NCBI RefSeq assembly: GCF_900078335.1
Contig: NZ_FKBR01000046.1
Location: 1 to 64,000, forward strand
Direction: 5' to 3'
Length of the DNA stretch: 64,000 bases
Source of the DNA: Bordetella trematum
Lineage (GTDB): Bacteria; Pseudomonadota; Gammaproteobacteria; Burkholderiales; Burkholderiaceae_B
Below are positions 14,777 to 25,292 of the stretch, one piece after another. Both the position numbers and the translations under genes were made by a program. Position 1 is the stretch's first letter, and each line of letters begins with the position of its first letter. The notes beneath the pieces were generated by a model. That model saw only the letters and a list, made by a program, of their open reading frames with translations, was not told the DNA's origin and did not search any database.

Positions 14777-15943
14777 TCAATAAGATTTCGGCAGACCCAG
14801 CACCTTCTCGGCAATGTGGCAGAGAATCAACTGGGGCGAAACGGGCGCGATGCGCGGCAGCATGGCTTCGCGCAGATAGCGTTCGACATGGAACTCCTTG
14901 GCGTAGCCCATGCCGCCATGGGTGAGCACCGCCGTCTCGCAGGCGCGAAAGCCGGCTTCGGCACAGAAGAACTTGGCCGCGTTGGCTTCGGGGCCGCAGG
15001 GCCGGCCCTGGTCATAGAGCCAGGCGGCGCGCCGGTACAGCAGCTCGGCGGCCTCCAGGTCAACCCAGCGCTCGGCCAGGGGATGCTGAATGCCCTGGTT
15101 CTGGCCGATCGGCCGGTCGAACACGATTCGTTCGGCGGCGTAGCCGGCCGCGCGGCGCAGGGCGGCGCGGCCCAGGCCGGTGGCCTCGGCGGCCAGCAGG
15201 ATGCGCTCCGGGTTCAGGCCATGCAGGATGTACGAAAAGCCCATGCCTTCTTCGCCGATGCGGTCCGCGACCGGGATCTCCAGGCCATCGATGAAGAGCT
15301 CGTTCGAGTCGACCGCCTTGCGCCCCATCTTCTCGATCTCGCGCACGCTGATGCGCTGGCGGTCCAGGTCGGTGTAGAAGAGGCTCAAGCCGCGCGTGGG
15401 TTCCGTCACCTGCTCCCGGGGCGTGGTGCGGGCGAGCAGCAGGATCTTGTTGGCCACCTGGGCCGTCGAGATCCAGATTTTCTGGCCATGGACCACATAG
15501 CGGTCCCCCTGGCGCACCGCCTGGGTGCGCAGCTTCAGCGTGTTAAGCCCGGCGTCCGGTTCGGTCACGCCGAAGCAGGCTTTCTGTTCGCCCTGGATGA
15601 TCGGCGGCAGCCAGCGTGCTTTCTGGGCCGGGCTGCCATGCACCACCACCGGATGCAGGCCGAAGACATTCATGTGGATGGCGGAGGCGCCGCTCAGCCC
15701 TGCCCCGCTGCCCGAGACGGCCTCCATCATCAGCGCGGCCTCGAGGATGCCGAGCCCGGCGCCGCCGTGTTCGGTGGGCATGGCGATGCCCAGCCAGCCG
15801 GCCTCGGCCATACTGCGGTAGAAGTCTTCCGGGAAACCGCCCTCCCGGTCGCGTTGCAGCCAGTAGTCGTCGTTGTAGCGGGCCACGGTGTCCTGCACGG
15901 CGCGCTGGATGGCAAGCTGTTCGTCGCTCAGGGAGAAGTCCAT
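14777..15943 (-). CDS. Acyl-CoA dehydrogenase
   Basis: A 388-residue flavoprotein (MDFSLSDEQLAIQRAVQDTV) with the three acyl-CoA dehydrogenase domains: the N-terminal helices, the middle beta domain with CFGVTEPDAGLNT and YVVHGQKIWIS (FAD and substrate contacts), and the C-terminal helical domain with FDRPIGQNQGIQHPLAE and THGGMGYAKEFHVERYLREA. The last is where FAD-dimer contacts lie. It catalyses alpha,beta-dehydrogenation of an acyl-CoA and feeds electrons to ETF. It is divergent from the oxidoreductase/MarR pair at 16185; which acyl chain it uses is not evident. Confidence 0.9.
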   Translation of the reverse strand: MDFSLSDEQLAIQRAVQDTVARYNDDYWLQRDREGGFPEDFYRSMAEAGWLGIAMPTEHGGAGLGILEAALMMEAVSGSGAGLSGASAIHMNVFGLHPVVVHGSPAQKARWLPPIIQGEQKACFGVTEPDAGLNTLKLRTQAVRQGDRYVVHGQKIWISTAQVANKILLLARTTPREQVTEPTRGLSLFYTDLDRQRISVREIEKMGRKAVDSNELFIDGLEIPVADRIGEEGMGFSYILHGLNPERILLAAEATGLGRAALRRAAGYAAERIVFDRPIGQNQGIQHPLAERWVDLEAAELLYRRAAWLYDQGRPCGPEANAAKFFCAEAGFRACETAVLTHGGMGYAKEFHVERYLREAMLPRIAPVSPQLILCHIAEKVLGLPKSY

Positions 15944-16138
15944 GTGTGCGGCCTGGGCCTCAAACCGGCTGCGCCGCCGGGTTTTGCGTCATGCTGGTGA
16001 AGCACACGCCTTGGGTTCCGCTGGCCGTGCGACGGATGTCGCGCGTGCAACGCCGGCCAACGTGGAATGGCTCGAAATCCCGCCCTGCCATGGTGTCTCC
16101 TGCGCGGAAGCGCCGCGCCTGAAGGATTACTGTACGCT

Positions 16139-16153
16139 ACCATACATTATGGT
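16139..16153. promoter_or_regulatory. Palindrome upstream of the oxidoreductase-MarR operon
   Basis: A perfect ACCATA-CAT-TATGGT inverted repeat lies 31 bases upstream of the oxidoreductase start at 16185. This is a suitable position and shape for an operator of the MarR protein encoded downstream. Confidence 0.45.
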
Positions 16154-16184
16154 CTCATCACTCTTCAACCAAGGGTTATCTATC

Positions 16185-17198
16185 ATGCCGATGCAGAACC
16201 AGCAGGTCGTTCTCGTGTCCCGTCCTCACGGGATCCCGCAGGCCAGCGATTTCGAGATCCGCACCCAGCCCGTGCCGGCGCTGTCGCCCGGGCAGTTCCT
16301 GGTGGAGAACGCCTTTCTGTCGGTCGACCCGGCCATGCGCGGCTGGACCAATGCGGTGGCCAACTATTCGGATCCGGTGCCGCTGGGCACAGTGATGCGG
16401 GCATTTTCCGCCGGCCGCGTGATTGCCTCGCGCCACCCCGATTACCCGCAAGGCAGCCAGGTGATGGGGCTGCTGGGCTGGCAGCGATATGCCGTGAGCG
16501 ACGGCAGCGACATCCGCCGCATCGTGCGTGAAACGGATCTGCCGCTGTCGTTGTCGCTGGGCGTGCTGGGCCTCAATGGCGTGACCGCCTACTTCGCGCT
16601 GCGCATGCTGGGCCGCCCGCAGGCCGGCGAAACCGTGGTGATTTCCACCGCCGCCGGGGCGGTCGGCTCGATCGCGGGCCAGCTTGCGCGCATGGCCGGC
16701 TGCCGGGTGGTGGGGATTGCCGGTGGCGCCGATAAGTGCCGCATCTGCGTCGACGATTTCGGGTTCGACGCGGCCCTGGACTACCGCCAGGACGATCTGG
16801 CGCAGCAGTTGCAGGCCGCCTGCCCGCAAGGCATCGATATCTACTACGACAACACCGCCGGGCGCATCAGCGACATCGTGCTACCGCAGATCAACCGCCA
16901 CGCCCGCGTCATCGTCTGCGGCACGGCCTCGATCGCGAGCTGGGATCCCTGGCCGCAAGGCCCCCGCGTCGAGCGCCACCTGCTGAACAAGGCGGCGAGC
17001 ATGACGGGCTTTCTGGTGTGGGACTATGAAGACCGCTATGAAGAAGCCATCGACCATCTGGCCCCGCTGATCCGCAGCGGCGCCTTGCGCTATCGCGAGG
17101 AGATTCTGCAGGGTATCGAGCAGGCGCCGGGCTCGATTGCCGATCTGTACCAGGGCCGCAACCTCGGCAAGCGGCTGATCCGCCTGGATGACGAATGA
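16185..17198 (+). CDS. NADP-dependent oxidoreductase (MDR family, prostaglandin/leukotriene reductase-like)
   Basis: A 337-residue zinc-independent medium-chain dehydrogenase/reductase from ATG 16185 with AAGGG nine bases upstream. It has FLVENAFLSVDPAMRGW near the N-terminus, typical of the NADP-dependent double-bond reductases (PTGR/YfmJ/CurA type), and a Rossmann motif TAAGAVGSIAGQLARMAG for NADPH. The tail ends GRNLGKRLIRL as in the family. It probably reduces a conjugated enone or an enoyl compound. It overlaps the following MarR gene by four bases (ATGA), so the two form an operon. Confidence 0.9.
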   Translation: MPMQNQQVVLVSRPHGIPQASDFEIRTQPVPALSPGQFLVENAFLSVDPAMRGWTNAVANYSDPVPLGTVMRAFSAGRVIASRHPDYPQGSQVMGLLGWQRYAVSDGSDIRRIVRETDLPLSLSLGVLGLNGVTAYFALRMLGRPQAGETVVISTAAGAVGSIAGQLARMAGCRVVGIAGGADKCRICVDDFGFDAALDYRQDDLAQQLQAACPQGIDIYYDNTAGRISDIVLPQINRHARVIVCGTASIASWDPWPQGPRVERHLLNKAASMTGFLVWDYEDRYEEAIDHLAPLIRSGALRYREEILQGIEQAPGSIADLYQGRNLGKRLIRLDDE

Positions 17199-17662
17199 CG
17201 GCGACCAAGCCCCCCAAGAAACAAGAAAACTGGGATCAGCGGCTAGGTTTTCTGATGCATGACGTCTCGCGGCTGCGCCGCAAGGTCTTTGACGAGGTCA
17301 TGAAGCCGCAGGGCGTCACGCGCTCGCAATGGTGGGTCCTCGCCCACCTGTCGCGTCGCGACGGCATGTCGCAAAGCGAATTGGCCGAACGCCTGGACCT
17401 GGGCCGCGCGGCGCTGGGCGACCTGATCGAGCGCCTGGAGAACATGGCGCTGCTGCGGCGCGCAGCCGATGCGCAGGACCGACGCGCCAAGCTGGTTTTC
17501 CTGACGCCAGAGGGCAGCGCGATGGTCGCGCAGATGCGCGCCAAAAGCGACGCAATGAGCGAACGTATCCTGCAGGGCCTGAGCCCGCGGCAGCGCCACG
17601 AACTGGCCGAGATGCTGACGCTGATCAAAACCAATCTGCTGGACTACTCCCGCCTGCGCTGA
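17195..17662 (+). CDS. MarR-family transcriptional regulator
   Basis: A 155-residue winged-helix protein overlapping the oxidoreductase by ATGA. The recognition region GMSQSELAERLDLGRAALGD is followed by the wing RRAADAQDRRAKLVFLTPEG, both diagnostic of MarR. A likely autorepressor of its operon through the palindrome at 16139-16153, with a small phenolic or electrophilic ligand; the ligand is an inference from family habits. Confidence 0.9.
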   Translation: MTATKPPKKQENWDQRLGFLMHDVSRLRRKVFDEVMKPQGVTRSQWWVLAHLSRRDGMSQSELAERLDLGRAALGDLIERLENMALLRRAADAQDRRAKLVFLTPEGSAMVAQMRAKSDAMSERILQGLSPRQRHELAEMLTLIKTNLLDYSRLR

Positions 17663-17664
17663 CC

Positions 17665-17700
17665 TCTGCCGGCCCGCCGGGCCGGCAGAAACCGATCGGT

Positions 17701-17702
<2 letters not shown>
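17665..17702. terminator. Hairpins between convergent MarR and AcuI-type genes
   Basis: A perfect TCTGCCGGCCC/GGGCCGGCAGA hairpin (17665-17689) is followed at once by AAACCGATCGGTTT. It lies between two convergent stops and can serve both directions. Confidence 0.6.
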
Positions 17703-18690
<988 letters not shown>

Positions 18691-18720
18691 GATGTGTGCT
18701 CCTGAAATGAGTGGCAGACC

Positions 18721-19482
18721 TTACTGGCCGGTGAAAAGCGGCGCGCGCTTTTCAAAGAAGGCGCGCACGCCCTCTTTGGCGTCGGCCCGCTGCTCCAGGC
18801 GGCGCGCCTCGCGGAACTCGTACTCCAGCGCGGCATCGTAGTCCGTCGGGTCGGAGGCCTGCACGCCTTTCTTGATGGCCGTGATGACGGCCGGCGCGTT
18901 GGCGGCGATCTTGTGCGCCAGGGCCAGCCCTGCGGCCAGGGCCTGGCCCCTGGGCACCACCTGCGACACGAAGCCCAGGCGGCAGGCATCCTGCGCCGTC
19001 AGCGGCGCGGCCGTGATCATCATTTCGAGGGCGGCCGCGCGCGGCAGCAGCGTGGGCAGCCGCGACAGCTGTCCGCCTTCGGGCAGCATGCCCAGCCGCG
19101 CTCCGGGCGAACCGAATTGGGCATTCTCGCTGGCCACGCGGATATCGCAGGACAGCGCCAGGATGAAGGCGGCGGCGTAGCAGTGACCATTGACGGCGGC
19201 GATGACCGGCTTGTCCATGCTCAGCGGACGCAGGAAAGGGGCTTCGCCCAGATCCGTTTCCAGATAGGCGCCGCTTTCGATCTCGCGCAGGTCATGGCCC
19301 GTAGAAAAGGCTGCCGACCCGGCGCCGGTCACGACCACGACCCGGATCGCCGGATCGCGATCCGCCTCGTCCAGTTCATCCAGCAGGGTCTGCGCCATGC
19401 CTGCGCCGAAAGCATTGTGAATACGCTCATTCGCGATCGTGAGAATGCGCACGGCATCCTGGGTGTCTCGTAGAATTTCCAT
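18721..19482 (-). CDS. Enoyl-CoA hydratase/isomerase family protein
   Basis: A 253-residue crotonase-fold protein from ATG 19482 (MEILRDTQDAVRIL); the frame extends upstream but that part is not protein-like. The oxyanion-hole segments are AAFSTGHDLREI and AAVNGHCYAAAF, and PEGGQLSRLP supplies one of the usual catalytic Glu positions. The C-terminus SDPTDYDAALEYEFREARRL is family-typical. In this operon it would hydrate or isomerise the CoA thioester formed by the upstream ligase. Confidence 0.88.
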   Translation of the reverse strand: MEILRDTQDAVRILTIANERIHNAFGAGMAQTLLDELDEADRDPAIRVVVVTGAGSAAFSTGHDLREIESGAYLETDLGEAPFLRPLSMDKPVIAAVNGHCYAAAFILALSCDIRVASENAQFGSPGARLGMLPEGGQLSRLPTLLPRAAALEMMITAAPLTAQDACRLGFVSQVVPRGQALAAGLALAHKIAANAPAVITAIKKGVQASDPTDYDAALEYEFREARRLEQRADAKEGVRAFFEKRAPLFTGQ

Positions 19483-19522
19483 ATATCCACTCGATAGGGT
19501 TTGAGACAGCGGCGCGCCTACA

Positions 19523-21166
19523 TTAGCGCCAGCATTGATCTTTCGCGTCATAGGCATCCAGGGTGAGATCCTTGACGCCTTCCGTGAGCGACTTCTTGCG
19601 CACACGCAACGAGTCCGTCAGTTCAAAACGCTCGACATAAGCGTAGTAACGGGGGACCTTGAATGCCGCCATGTTGGCGCGCGCGTGTTCGAGCAGGCGC
19701 GTCACCGGCAGTTGCTCGGGCGTGATGCCATCATTGAGCTGCACATAGAGCTTGACCTCTTCTCCGCAGTAGTCGTCCGGCACCGCCACCACGGCCGCCT
19801 GGCTGACTTCCGGCAGGGCGCGGATGACGGCCTCCACTTCCTGGGCGGGGATGTTCTCGCCACTGCGCCGCACCATGTCCTTGCTGCGCCCCACGATGCG
19901 ATAGTGGCCGCCGGGGTCTTTAACAAACAGGTCGCCAGTGCGGAACCAGTCGCCGTGGAACACCTCGGCCGTCGCGCTGTCGTTGCGGTAATAGGCCAGC
20001 ATGATGCCGGGGCCGCGCACGCACAACTCCCCGATCTGGCCATCGGCCAGCGTGTTGCCCTCGGGATCGCACACGCGCACCTCCCGAAAGGGCGCCACCA
20101 CGCCGCAAGTGCCCGAGACATAGGCGCTGGGGCGCACCTCGCGCGGCAGGTACAGGGCGCCGCCGATTTCCGTCATGCCGTAGAACTCCTGCACCTGGGT
20201 GTCGAACACCTGCTCGAAGTTCTGCGCCGCCGCCTGGTTGAAGCCGAAGATGGTTGCCAGCTTGAGCCGGTTGGTCTTGTCCTGCACGCGCAGGCCCTGC
20301 TTGTAGGCCATCTCGAACATCGAGCAGTAGTCGCAATCGTGGGCGATGACATCCGGCATGAAGCGCTTGGAGCCGGGTCGGCGCGGGATGACCAGCTCCG
20401 CCCCCATCAGCATGGCGTTCATCAGCAGGCGCTGCGACACCATGTAATAGAAGCTCTGGCCCATGTAGATGCGGCGCATGCGCTCGCCAAAGAGCATGCA
20501 GGCCCCCAAACCGAGCACCAGCCAATACTCGTGCGTCAGCATGCAACCCTTGGCGAAGCCCGTGGTGCCGGAGGTGAACTGGATGTTCAACAGGGAGGAC
20601 GGGCCCACCGCGTCGGGCACGGGATCCGGGTCGGCCTGGGCCTGCGCCAGCAGGCTTTCCCAGGATTGATAGGGCGCGCGCGGCGCCGTCTGGCCCACCA
20701 CGAGCGTGTTGCCGGCGGTGACCGGCGCATCCGCCACCTGTTCGAGCACAGGCAGGAACTCGCTCTCGATGACGAGAAACTGGCTTTCCGACAGCGTCAG
20801 GGCGTGCTCCACTTCCCGCTCGGTATAGGCCGTGTTGATGGGCACGATGGTGGCGCCCAGCCTGGCAAGCGCCAGCCAGCACAGGGGAAAGGCCTCGATG
20901 TTGTTGACCATGATCGCCACGTGCGACCGCGCCCTGACGCCGGCGCGATGCAGGGCCCGGGCTGCGCAATCGACGGCCTCAAGCACCTCGCGCCAGGTTT
21001 TGCCGCTTCCCTCGTCGATGAAAGACCAGGCGGGGCGATCGCCATAGCGCTCGGCCGCCCGGCGCAGTACGCCATAGACAGTGGACGGCAGGCCTTGCCG
21101 ATAAAGGTCGTCGAACCGGGATGCGCGCCCGGCCTCGCGGATCAGGTGCTCGTAGCTTGCCGTCAT
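19523..21166 (-). CDS. AMP-forming acyl-CoA synthetase/ligase
   Basis: A 547-residue adenylate-forming enzyme, start placed at ATG 21166 (MTASYEHLIREAG) because GGAAA lies just upstream; ATG 21184 is an alternative. The P-loop-like IQFTSGTTGFAKG, the A5 motif FYGMTEIGG, WFRTGDLF (A7) and the C-terminal RVRKKSLTEG with the catalytic Lys are all visible. It resembles carnitine/crotonobetaine-type and other short acid ligases. Placed right after an ABC importer, it probably activates the imported acid. Confidence 0.9.
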   Translation of the reverse strand: MTASYEHLIREAGRASRFDDLYRQGLPSTVYGVLRRAAERYGDRPAWSFIDEGSGKTWREVLEAVDCAARALHRAGVRARSHVAIMVNNIEAFPLCWLALARLGATIVPINTAYTEREVEHALTLSESQFLVIESEFLPVLEQVADAPVTAGNTLVVGQTAPRAPYQSWESLLAQAQADPDPVPDAVGPSSLLNIQFTSGTTGFAKGCMLTHEYWLVLGLGACMLFGERMRRIYMGQSFYYMVSQRLLMNAMLMGAELVIPRRPGSKRFMPDVIAHDCDYCSMFEMAYKQGLRVQDKTNRLKLATIFGFNQAAAQNFEQVFDTQVQEFYGMTEIGGALYLPREVRPSAYVSGTCGVVAPFREVRVCDPEGNTLADGQIGELCVRGPGIMLAYYRNDSATAEVFHGDWFRTGDLFVKDPGGHYRIVGRSKDMVRRSGENIPAQEVEAVIRALPEVSQAAVVAVPDDYCGEEVKLYVQLNDGITPEQLPVTRLLEHARANMAAFKVPRYYAYVERFELTDSLRVRKKSLTEGVKDLTLDAYDAKDQCWR

Positions 21167-21185
21167 GATGTTTCCAGAATCCATA

Positions 21186-21998
21186 TCAATGCGCTTTGCT
21201 CAAATCCGTTTCCTGGGCCCGCCTGCGGCGCAGGAGTTCGATCGGCACCAGCACCATGGCGGTGACGATGATCAGCAGGGTCGCCACCACCGCGACGACC
21301 GGAGACAGGTCCTGCCGCACGTCGGCCCAGATCCGCATGGGCAGGGTTTCGTTCTGCGCCATGACGAACAGGGAGATCACCAGTTCGTCGAAGGACACGA
21401 AGAAGGCGAACACGAAGCCGGCAAAGACCGATGGCGCGATGCACGGCAAGGTGACATGCCAGAAAGCCTGCACAGGGCTCGCGCCCAGCACGCGCGCCGT
21501 CTTCTCCAGCGACTCGCCGGTCTGTTGCAGCACGCCCAGCGTGGCCATGATCACAAAGGGCAGCGCGAGCGTGCTGTGGGCGATGATGATGCCGGTATAC
21601 GAGCCGTACAGGCCCAGCCGCGTGAAGAGCAGCAGCACGCCCAGCGCCAGGATGATCACCGGCACGACCTGCGGCCCGAGGAACAGCCAGCGCATGAAGA
21701 CCGTCCAGCCTCTCTTGCTGCGCGCCAGCGCCAGCGAGGCGAGCGTGCCCAGAATGGTGGCCACCACCGCCGACATCGCCGCCACGAACAGGCTGCGATA
21801 GATGGCGTTTATCCAGCCGTCGGAGCGCAACAATTCGCCGTACCAGCGCCAGGTCAGCCCCTGAGGCGGAAAGGCGAGATAGGAGGTATTGCTGAACGAC
21901 ATGGGAATGACGATCACCAGCGGCAGCAGCAGGTACAACAGGATCGCTGCCACATAAAGCGGCAATGCCCATTGCCGTTTGGGTCGGGCCCGGCTCAT
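21186..21998 (-). CDS. ABC transporter permease, PotC type
   Basis: A 270-residue membrane protein with six hydrophobic segments. The binding-protein-dependent permease (EAA) loop reads EKTARVLGASPVQAFWHVTLP. It overlaps the upstream permease by four bases. Together they form the channel of a spermidine/putrescine-family importer, although the surrounding catabolic genes suggest another ligand. Confidence 0.9.
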   Translation of the reverse strand: MSRARPKRQWALPLYVAAILLYLLLPLVIVIPMSFSNTSYLAFPPQGLTWRWYGELLRSDGWINAIYRSLFVAAMSAVVATILGTLASLALARSKRGWTVFMRWLFLGPQVVPVIILALGVLLLFTRLGLYGSYTGIIIAHSTLALPFVIMATLGVLQQTGESLEKTARVLGASPVQAFWHVTLPCIAPSVFAGFVFAFFVSFDELVISLFVMAQNETLPMRIWADVRQDLSPVVAVVATLLIIVTAMVLVPIELLRRRRAQETDLSKAH

Positions 21999-22843
21999 TT
22001 CACCCCTCCGTTGAGGTCGCTCTGCAAGGCCTTGCGCACCAGCACGACCAGCGCGGCCACCAGGATGGCGCCGCCGGCCAGCAGGATCACGCCCAGCGTG
22101 GCGGCCAGCTCCCAGTCCATGGTTTCATTGACCTGGGTCTGGATGACATTGGAAATCAGCACATCGCTGGGGCCGCCCACTAGGGCCGGCGTGATGAAGA
22201 ACCCCAGCGACAGCACGAAGATCAGGATCCCGCTGGCGATCACGGCGTTGGCCGTCATCGGGAAGAACACATAGCGAAAGGCGTTGAAGGCGCTGGCCCC
22301 CAGGCTGCGGGCCGCCTTGACAAAGGTATCGTTGATGGAAGCCATGGCGCCGTAGAGCATGAGCACGGCAATGGGCAGCAGCACCTGGATCATCGCGACG
22401 TACACCGCAAAGCGCGTGTACAGCAGCTGCACCGGCTGGTCGGTGACATTGAGCGCCATCAGCAGGCTGTTGACCAGGCCGCCGCGGCCCAGCACGACGA
22501 TCCAGCCATAGGTGCGGATCAGCACGCTCACCCACAACGGGGTGAGGATGCCGATCAGCAGCAGCTTCTGCGCCAGCCCTTGCGTGCGGGTCAGATAGTA
22601 GGCAACCGGATAGGCCAGCGCCACGGTCAATAACGCCACGCCGATCGACAGCATGAAGGTGTCGATCATGATCAGGCGATACGGATTGCCAGGCTCGAAA
22701 AACTCGATATAGAGCTCCGGCGAGGAGGCCCATTGCGCGACTTCGCCGAGCGGAATGACAAAGCCGACCGCCATGACTAGCAGGGCAGGCACGAGCAGCC
22801 ACGCCGGGCCGCGCCGTAGCACTGAGGAAGACAGGATTCCCAT
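21995..22843 (-). CDS. ABC transporter permease, PotB type
   Basis: A 282-residue permease with an N-terminal signal-anchor helix and about six segments. Its EAA loop is VKAARSLGASAFNAFRYVFFP. It lies between the binding protein gene (32-base gap) and the second permease (four-base overlap). Confidence 0.9.
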   Translation of the reverse strand: MGILSSSVLRRGPAWLLVPALLVMAVGFVIPLGEVAQWASSPELYIEFFEPGNPYRLIMIDTFMLSIGVALLTVALAYPVAYYLTRTQGLAQKLLLIGILTPLWVSVLIRTYGWIVVLGRGGLVNSLLMALNVTDQPVQLLYTRFAVYVAMIQVLLPIAVLMLYGAMASINDTFVKAARSLGASAFNAFRYVFFPMTANAVIASGILIFVLSLGFFITPALVGGPSDVLISNVIQTQVNETMDWELAATLGVILLAGGAILVAALVVLVRKALQSDLNGGVK

Positions 22844-22875
22844 CGTGATCCATCCGGTTCCAGAGTTGGGGACGA

Positions 22876-23940
22876 TTACTGCAGGCGCCAGCGGTCCCAG
22901 CGTGCCTGGATCTGCTTGCGATGCTTGGCCCAGAACTCGGCGTTGTAGTTGAACTGCTTGTCGACGTTCTGCGGATGCGTGGGCAGCTTCTTGGCGTACT
23001 CGTCATCCAGGTACTGGTACATCTCGTCGTTGAAGCTGGAATAAGGCAGCTTGCGCGCGATCTGCGCCAGGCGCTGCGGGTCGTTCCAGCAGTACTTGAT
23101 GAACTGCAGCGCGCCCTCTTTGTTCTTGGCGTGCTTGGGGATGGAGTAGTTGCTCAGCTCGATCGCCGCGCCATTCCAGCTGATGTCCACGGGCACGCCC
23201 TGGGCCTGCAACGGCGCGACCCGGCCGTTGAAGGTGGTGGCGTAATACACATTGCCGGTGGCCAGCATCTGCGGCGGCTGCTGACCGCTGGACCACCATA
23301 CGGTGATGTGCTCTTTGATTTCGTCCATCTTCTTGAAGGCGCGGTCCATGCCTTCTTTGGTGGCCAGCACGTCATAGACTTCGGCCGGTGCGACGCCATC
23401 GGCAATCAGGGCGAACTCCAGGTTCTCGACCGGCGTGTTGCGCAGCGAGCGCGGGCCAGGGAAGCCCTTCACATCCCAGAAATCCTTCCAGCCGCTGAAG
23501 GTCTTGCCTTCGGGCACCTTGTCGGTGCGATAGGCAATCGCCACGGAGTAAGCGACCGCCCCGATCGCGGTCGGCATGCGGCCCGCCTCGGAGATCTTGC
23601 CCTCGGGATCGATGTAGCTCCAATCCAGGGGCTCAAGCCAGTTGTTTTCCGTGGCGATGATGACGGCGTCGCCCTCCGTCGGTGCAATGTCCCATTGCAC
23701 GTTCTTGGTCATCTGCTGGATGCGGATCTGGGCAATCGAGTTGTCGGTGGCCACCATGTGCACGGGGATGCCGGTTTCTTTCTCGAAGGGCACGCCGCAG
23801 ACTTCCTTGATGGTGTCGGCCCAGACGCCGCCATAGCTGGCGAAGACCACGGGATCCTTGGCTTGGGAAAGCCCTGGCGCCAGGGCCAGGGCGACAGCGA
23901 GACCGCAAGACAACTGCCGGCAGGAAAGAGTGATGTTCAT
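22876..23940 (-). CDS. Periplasmic binding protein, PotD/PotF type
   Basis: A 354-residue protein with a signal peptide (LSCGLAVALALAPGLSQAKD). The mature part starts VVFASYGGVWADTIKEV, as in polyamine-type (family 1) binding proteins, with conserved DIAPTEGDAVIIATENNWLEPLDW and PHSWSG-like regions. Which residues replace the polyamine-binding acidic cluster is unclear. The operon's CoA ligase and hydratase argue for a carboxylic or betaine-like ligand; this is inference. Confidence 0.85.
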   Translation of the reverse strand: MNITLSCRQLSCGLAVALALAPGLSQAKDPVVFASYGGVWADTIKEVCGVPFEKETGIPVHMVATDNSIAQIRIQQMTKNVQWDIAPTEGDAVIIATENNWLEPLDWSYIDPEGKISEAGRMPTAIGAVAYSVAIAYRTDKVPEGKTFSGWKDFWDVKGFPGPRSLRNTPVENLEFALIADGVAPAEVYDVLATKEGMDRAFKKMDEIKEHITVWWSSGQQPPQMLATGNVYYATTFNGRVAPLQAQGVPVDISWNGAAIELSNYSIPKHAKNKEGALQFIKYCWNDPQRLAQIARKLPYSSFNDEMYQYLDDEYAKKLPTHPQNVDKQFNYNAEFWAKHRKQIQARWDRWRLQ

Positions 23941-23992
23941 GAATCGACCTCGGGACTAGGACAAGTGAAACGACGGCATCAATTGACGGACA

Positions 23993-25054
23993 CTACGCAT
24001 CCTGTACAAACACCAGGTCTTCCGGATTGATGGATAGATGAAGGCTTTGCCCGCGTTCGAGCCGGGCGGCGCCCTGCAGACGGGATTCCTTGAAATGGAT
24101 GACGCGGCCGCTGGCCGTCACGGCCGAACACTCGACCACGTCGCCCAGAAAGATCTCTTCCTGCAGCACGGCGCGCACGCACACTCCCACGGGATCGACA
24201 ATGCGGCGCAAGCGCTCGGGGCGGATGCTGACGAAGGCCGGCGTGGGCGTGAGCCGCAGGTCGCCCAGCTCGATGCCGATATCCGGGATGCGGATCCCCC
24301 CGCTGGCGCCCGCCTCCACTGGCAGCAGATTGGTATTGCCGATGAAGTCCGCCACGAATCGGTTGTTCGGCTTGTCGTAGATATCGGCTGGCGTGCCCAC
24401 CTGCTCGATCCGGCCGGCCCGGAGCACGGCGATCCGGTTGGACATGGCCAGCGCCTCGCGCTGGTCATGCGTGACATAGATGACGGTGCAGTTCAACTGG
24501 TGCTGGATTTCCTTGATCTCGAACTGCAGAGCTTCGCGCAGCTTGAGATCCAGCGCTCCCAGGGGCTCGTCCATCAACAGCAGGGAGGGCGAGAAGACAA
24601 TGGCCCGGGCAATCGCCACGCGCTGCTGCTGCCCGCCGGACAGCTCCTTGGGTTTGCGCGCGGCAAAGTCGGCCAGGCGCACGATATCCAGTGCCTTGCG
24701 GCCCAGTGTTTCCCGTTGCGCCTTGTCCATCTTGCGCATCAGCAAGGGGAAGCACACGTTCTCCAGCACGTTCATGTGCGGAAACAGCGAGTAATTCTGG
24801 AACACCATGCCGATGTTGCGCTTTTCCGGCGGCGCATACGTGATCGGCTTGTCGTTGACGAAGATCTCTCCCGCACTGGCTGGCGAAAACCCCGCCAGGG
24901 CGTTGAGCACGGTGCTCTTGCCGGAGCCGCTGGCGCCGAGAATGGTGATGAACTCGCCTGCCGCCACATCCAGCGAGAACTCCTGCAATGCCTGAACGTC
25001 TCCATAGTGCTTGCTGACGGATTGGAACCTGACGCTCGCGCCTTTGCTCATCAT
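23993..25054 (-). CDS. ABC transporter ATP-binding protein, PotA type
   Basis: A 353-residue ATPase, first gene of the operon. Walker A LGASGSGKST, Q-loop MVFQNYSLFPHM, signature LSGGQQQRVAIARA, Walker B LLLMDEPLGALD and the switch His in VTHDQREAL are all present. A C-terminal TOBE domain follows. Divergent from a TetR gene across a 240-base gap containing an operator-like palindrome. Confidence 0.93.
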   Translation of the reverse strand: MMSKGASVRFQSVSKHYGDVQALQEFSLDVAAGEFITILGASGSGKSTVLNALAGFSPASAGEIFVNDKPITYAPPEKRNIGMVFQNYSLFPHMNVLENVCFPLLMRKMDKAQRETLGRKALDIVRLADFAARKPKELSGGQQQRVAIARAIVFSPSLLLMDEPLGALDLKLREALQFEIKEIQHQLNCTVIYVTHDQREALAMSNRIAVLRAGRIEQVGTPADIYDKPNNRFVADFIGNTNLLPVEAGASGGIRIPDIGIELGDLRLTPTPAFVSIRPERLRRIVDPVGVCVRAVLQEEIFLGDVVECSAVTASGRVIHFKESRLQGAARLERGQSLHLSINPEDLVFVQDA

Positions 25055-25245
25055 GATGGTCTACCTGAATAGCCGTGTTCTGCTCGTCGGCGCCCCGAAC
25101 ACCCATGCGCCAAATTTGGACATACAGTCAGATATGGATAGTATGTATAGTTTCAGGGAGGGTCAAGAAATCGAATGTCGGGGTTATCGCTAGTACGCGC
25201 CGTTGATATTTCGGAGTATTCAATCCATTGCGTCTAATTTTGGAT

Positions 25246-25261
25246 ATATAGTTCACTATAT
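25246..25261. promoter_or_regulatory. Operator-like palindrome in the TetR/ABC operon intergenic region
   Basis: ATATAG-TTCA-CTATAT is a perfect inverted repeat 31 bases before the TetR start. A related sequence, TTTGGACATACAGTCA, occurs at 25115-25130 on the operon side, and TTTTGGATATATAGTTCA overlaps this palindrome, suggesting two binding sites for one regulator. Confidence 0.45.
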
Positions 25262-25292
25262 TTTTCCCTGAACCCTTCCTTTGGACGTATGC

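Noticed and set aside
13560..14783. A 407-codon open frame opposite the FUSC gene
   Set aside because: Shadow frame: composition is His/Asp/Gly-rich and no ribosome binding site is seen, while the FUSC reading has clear transmembrane helices.
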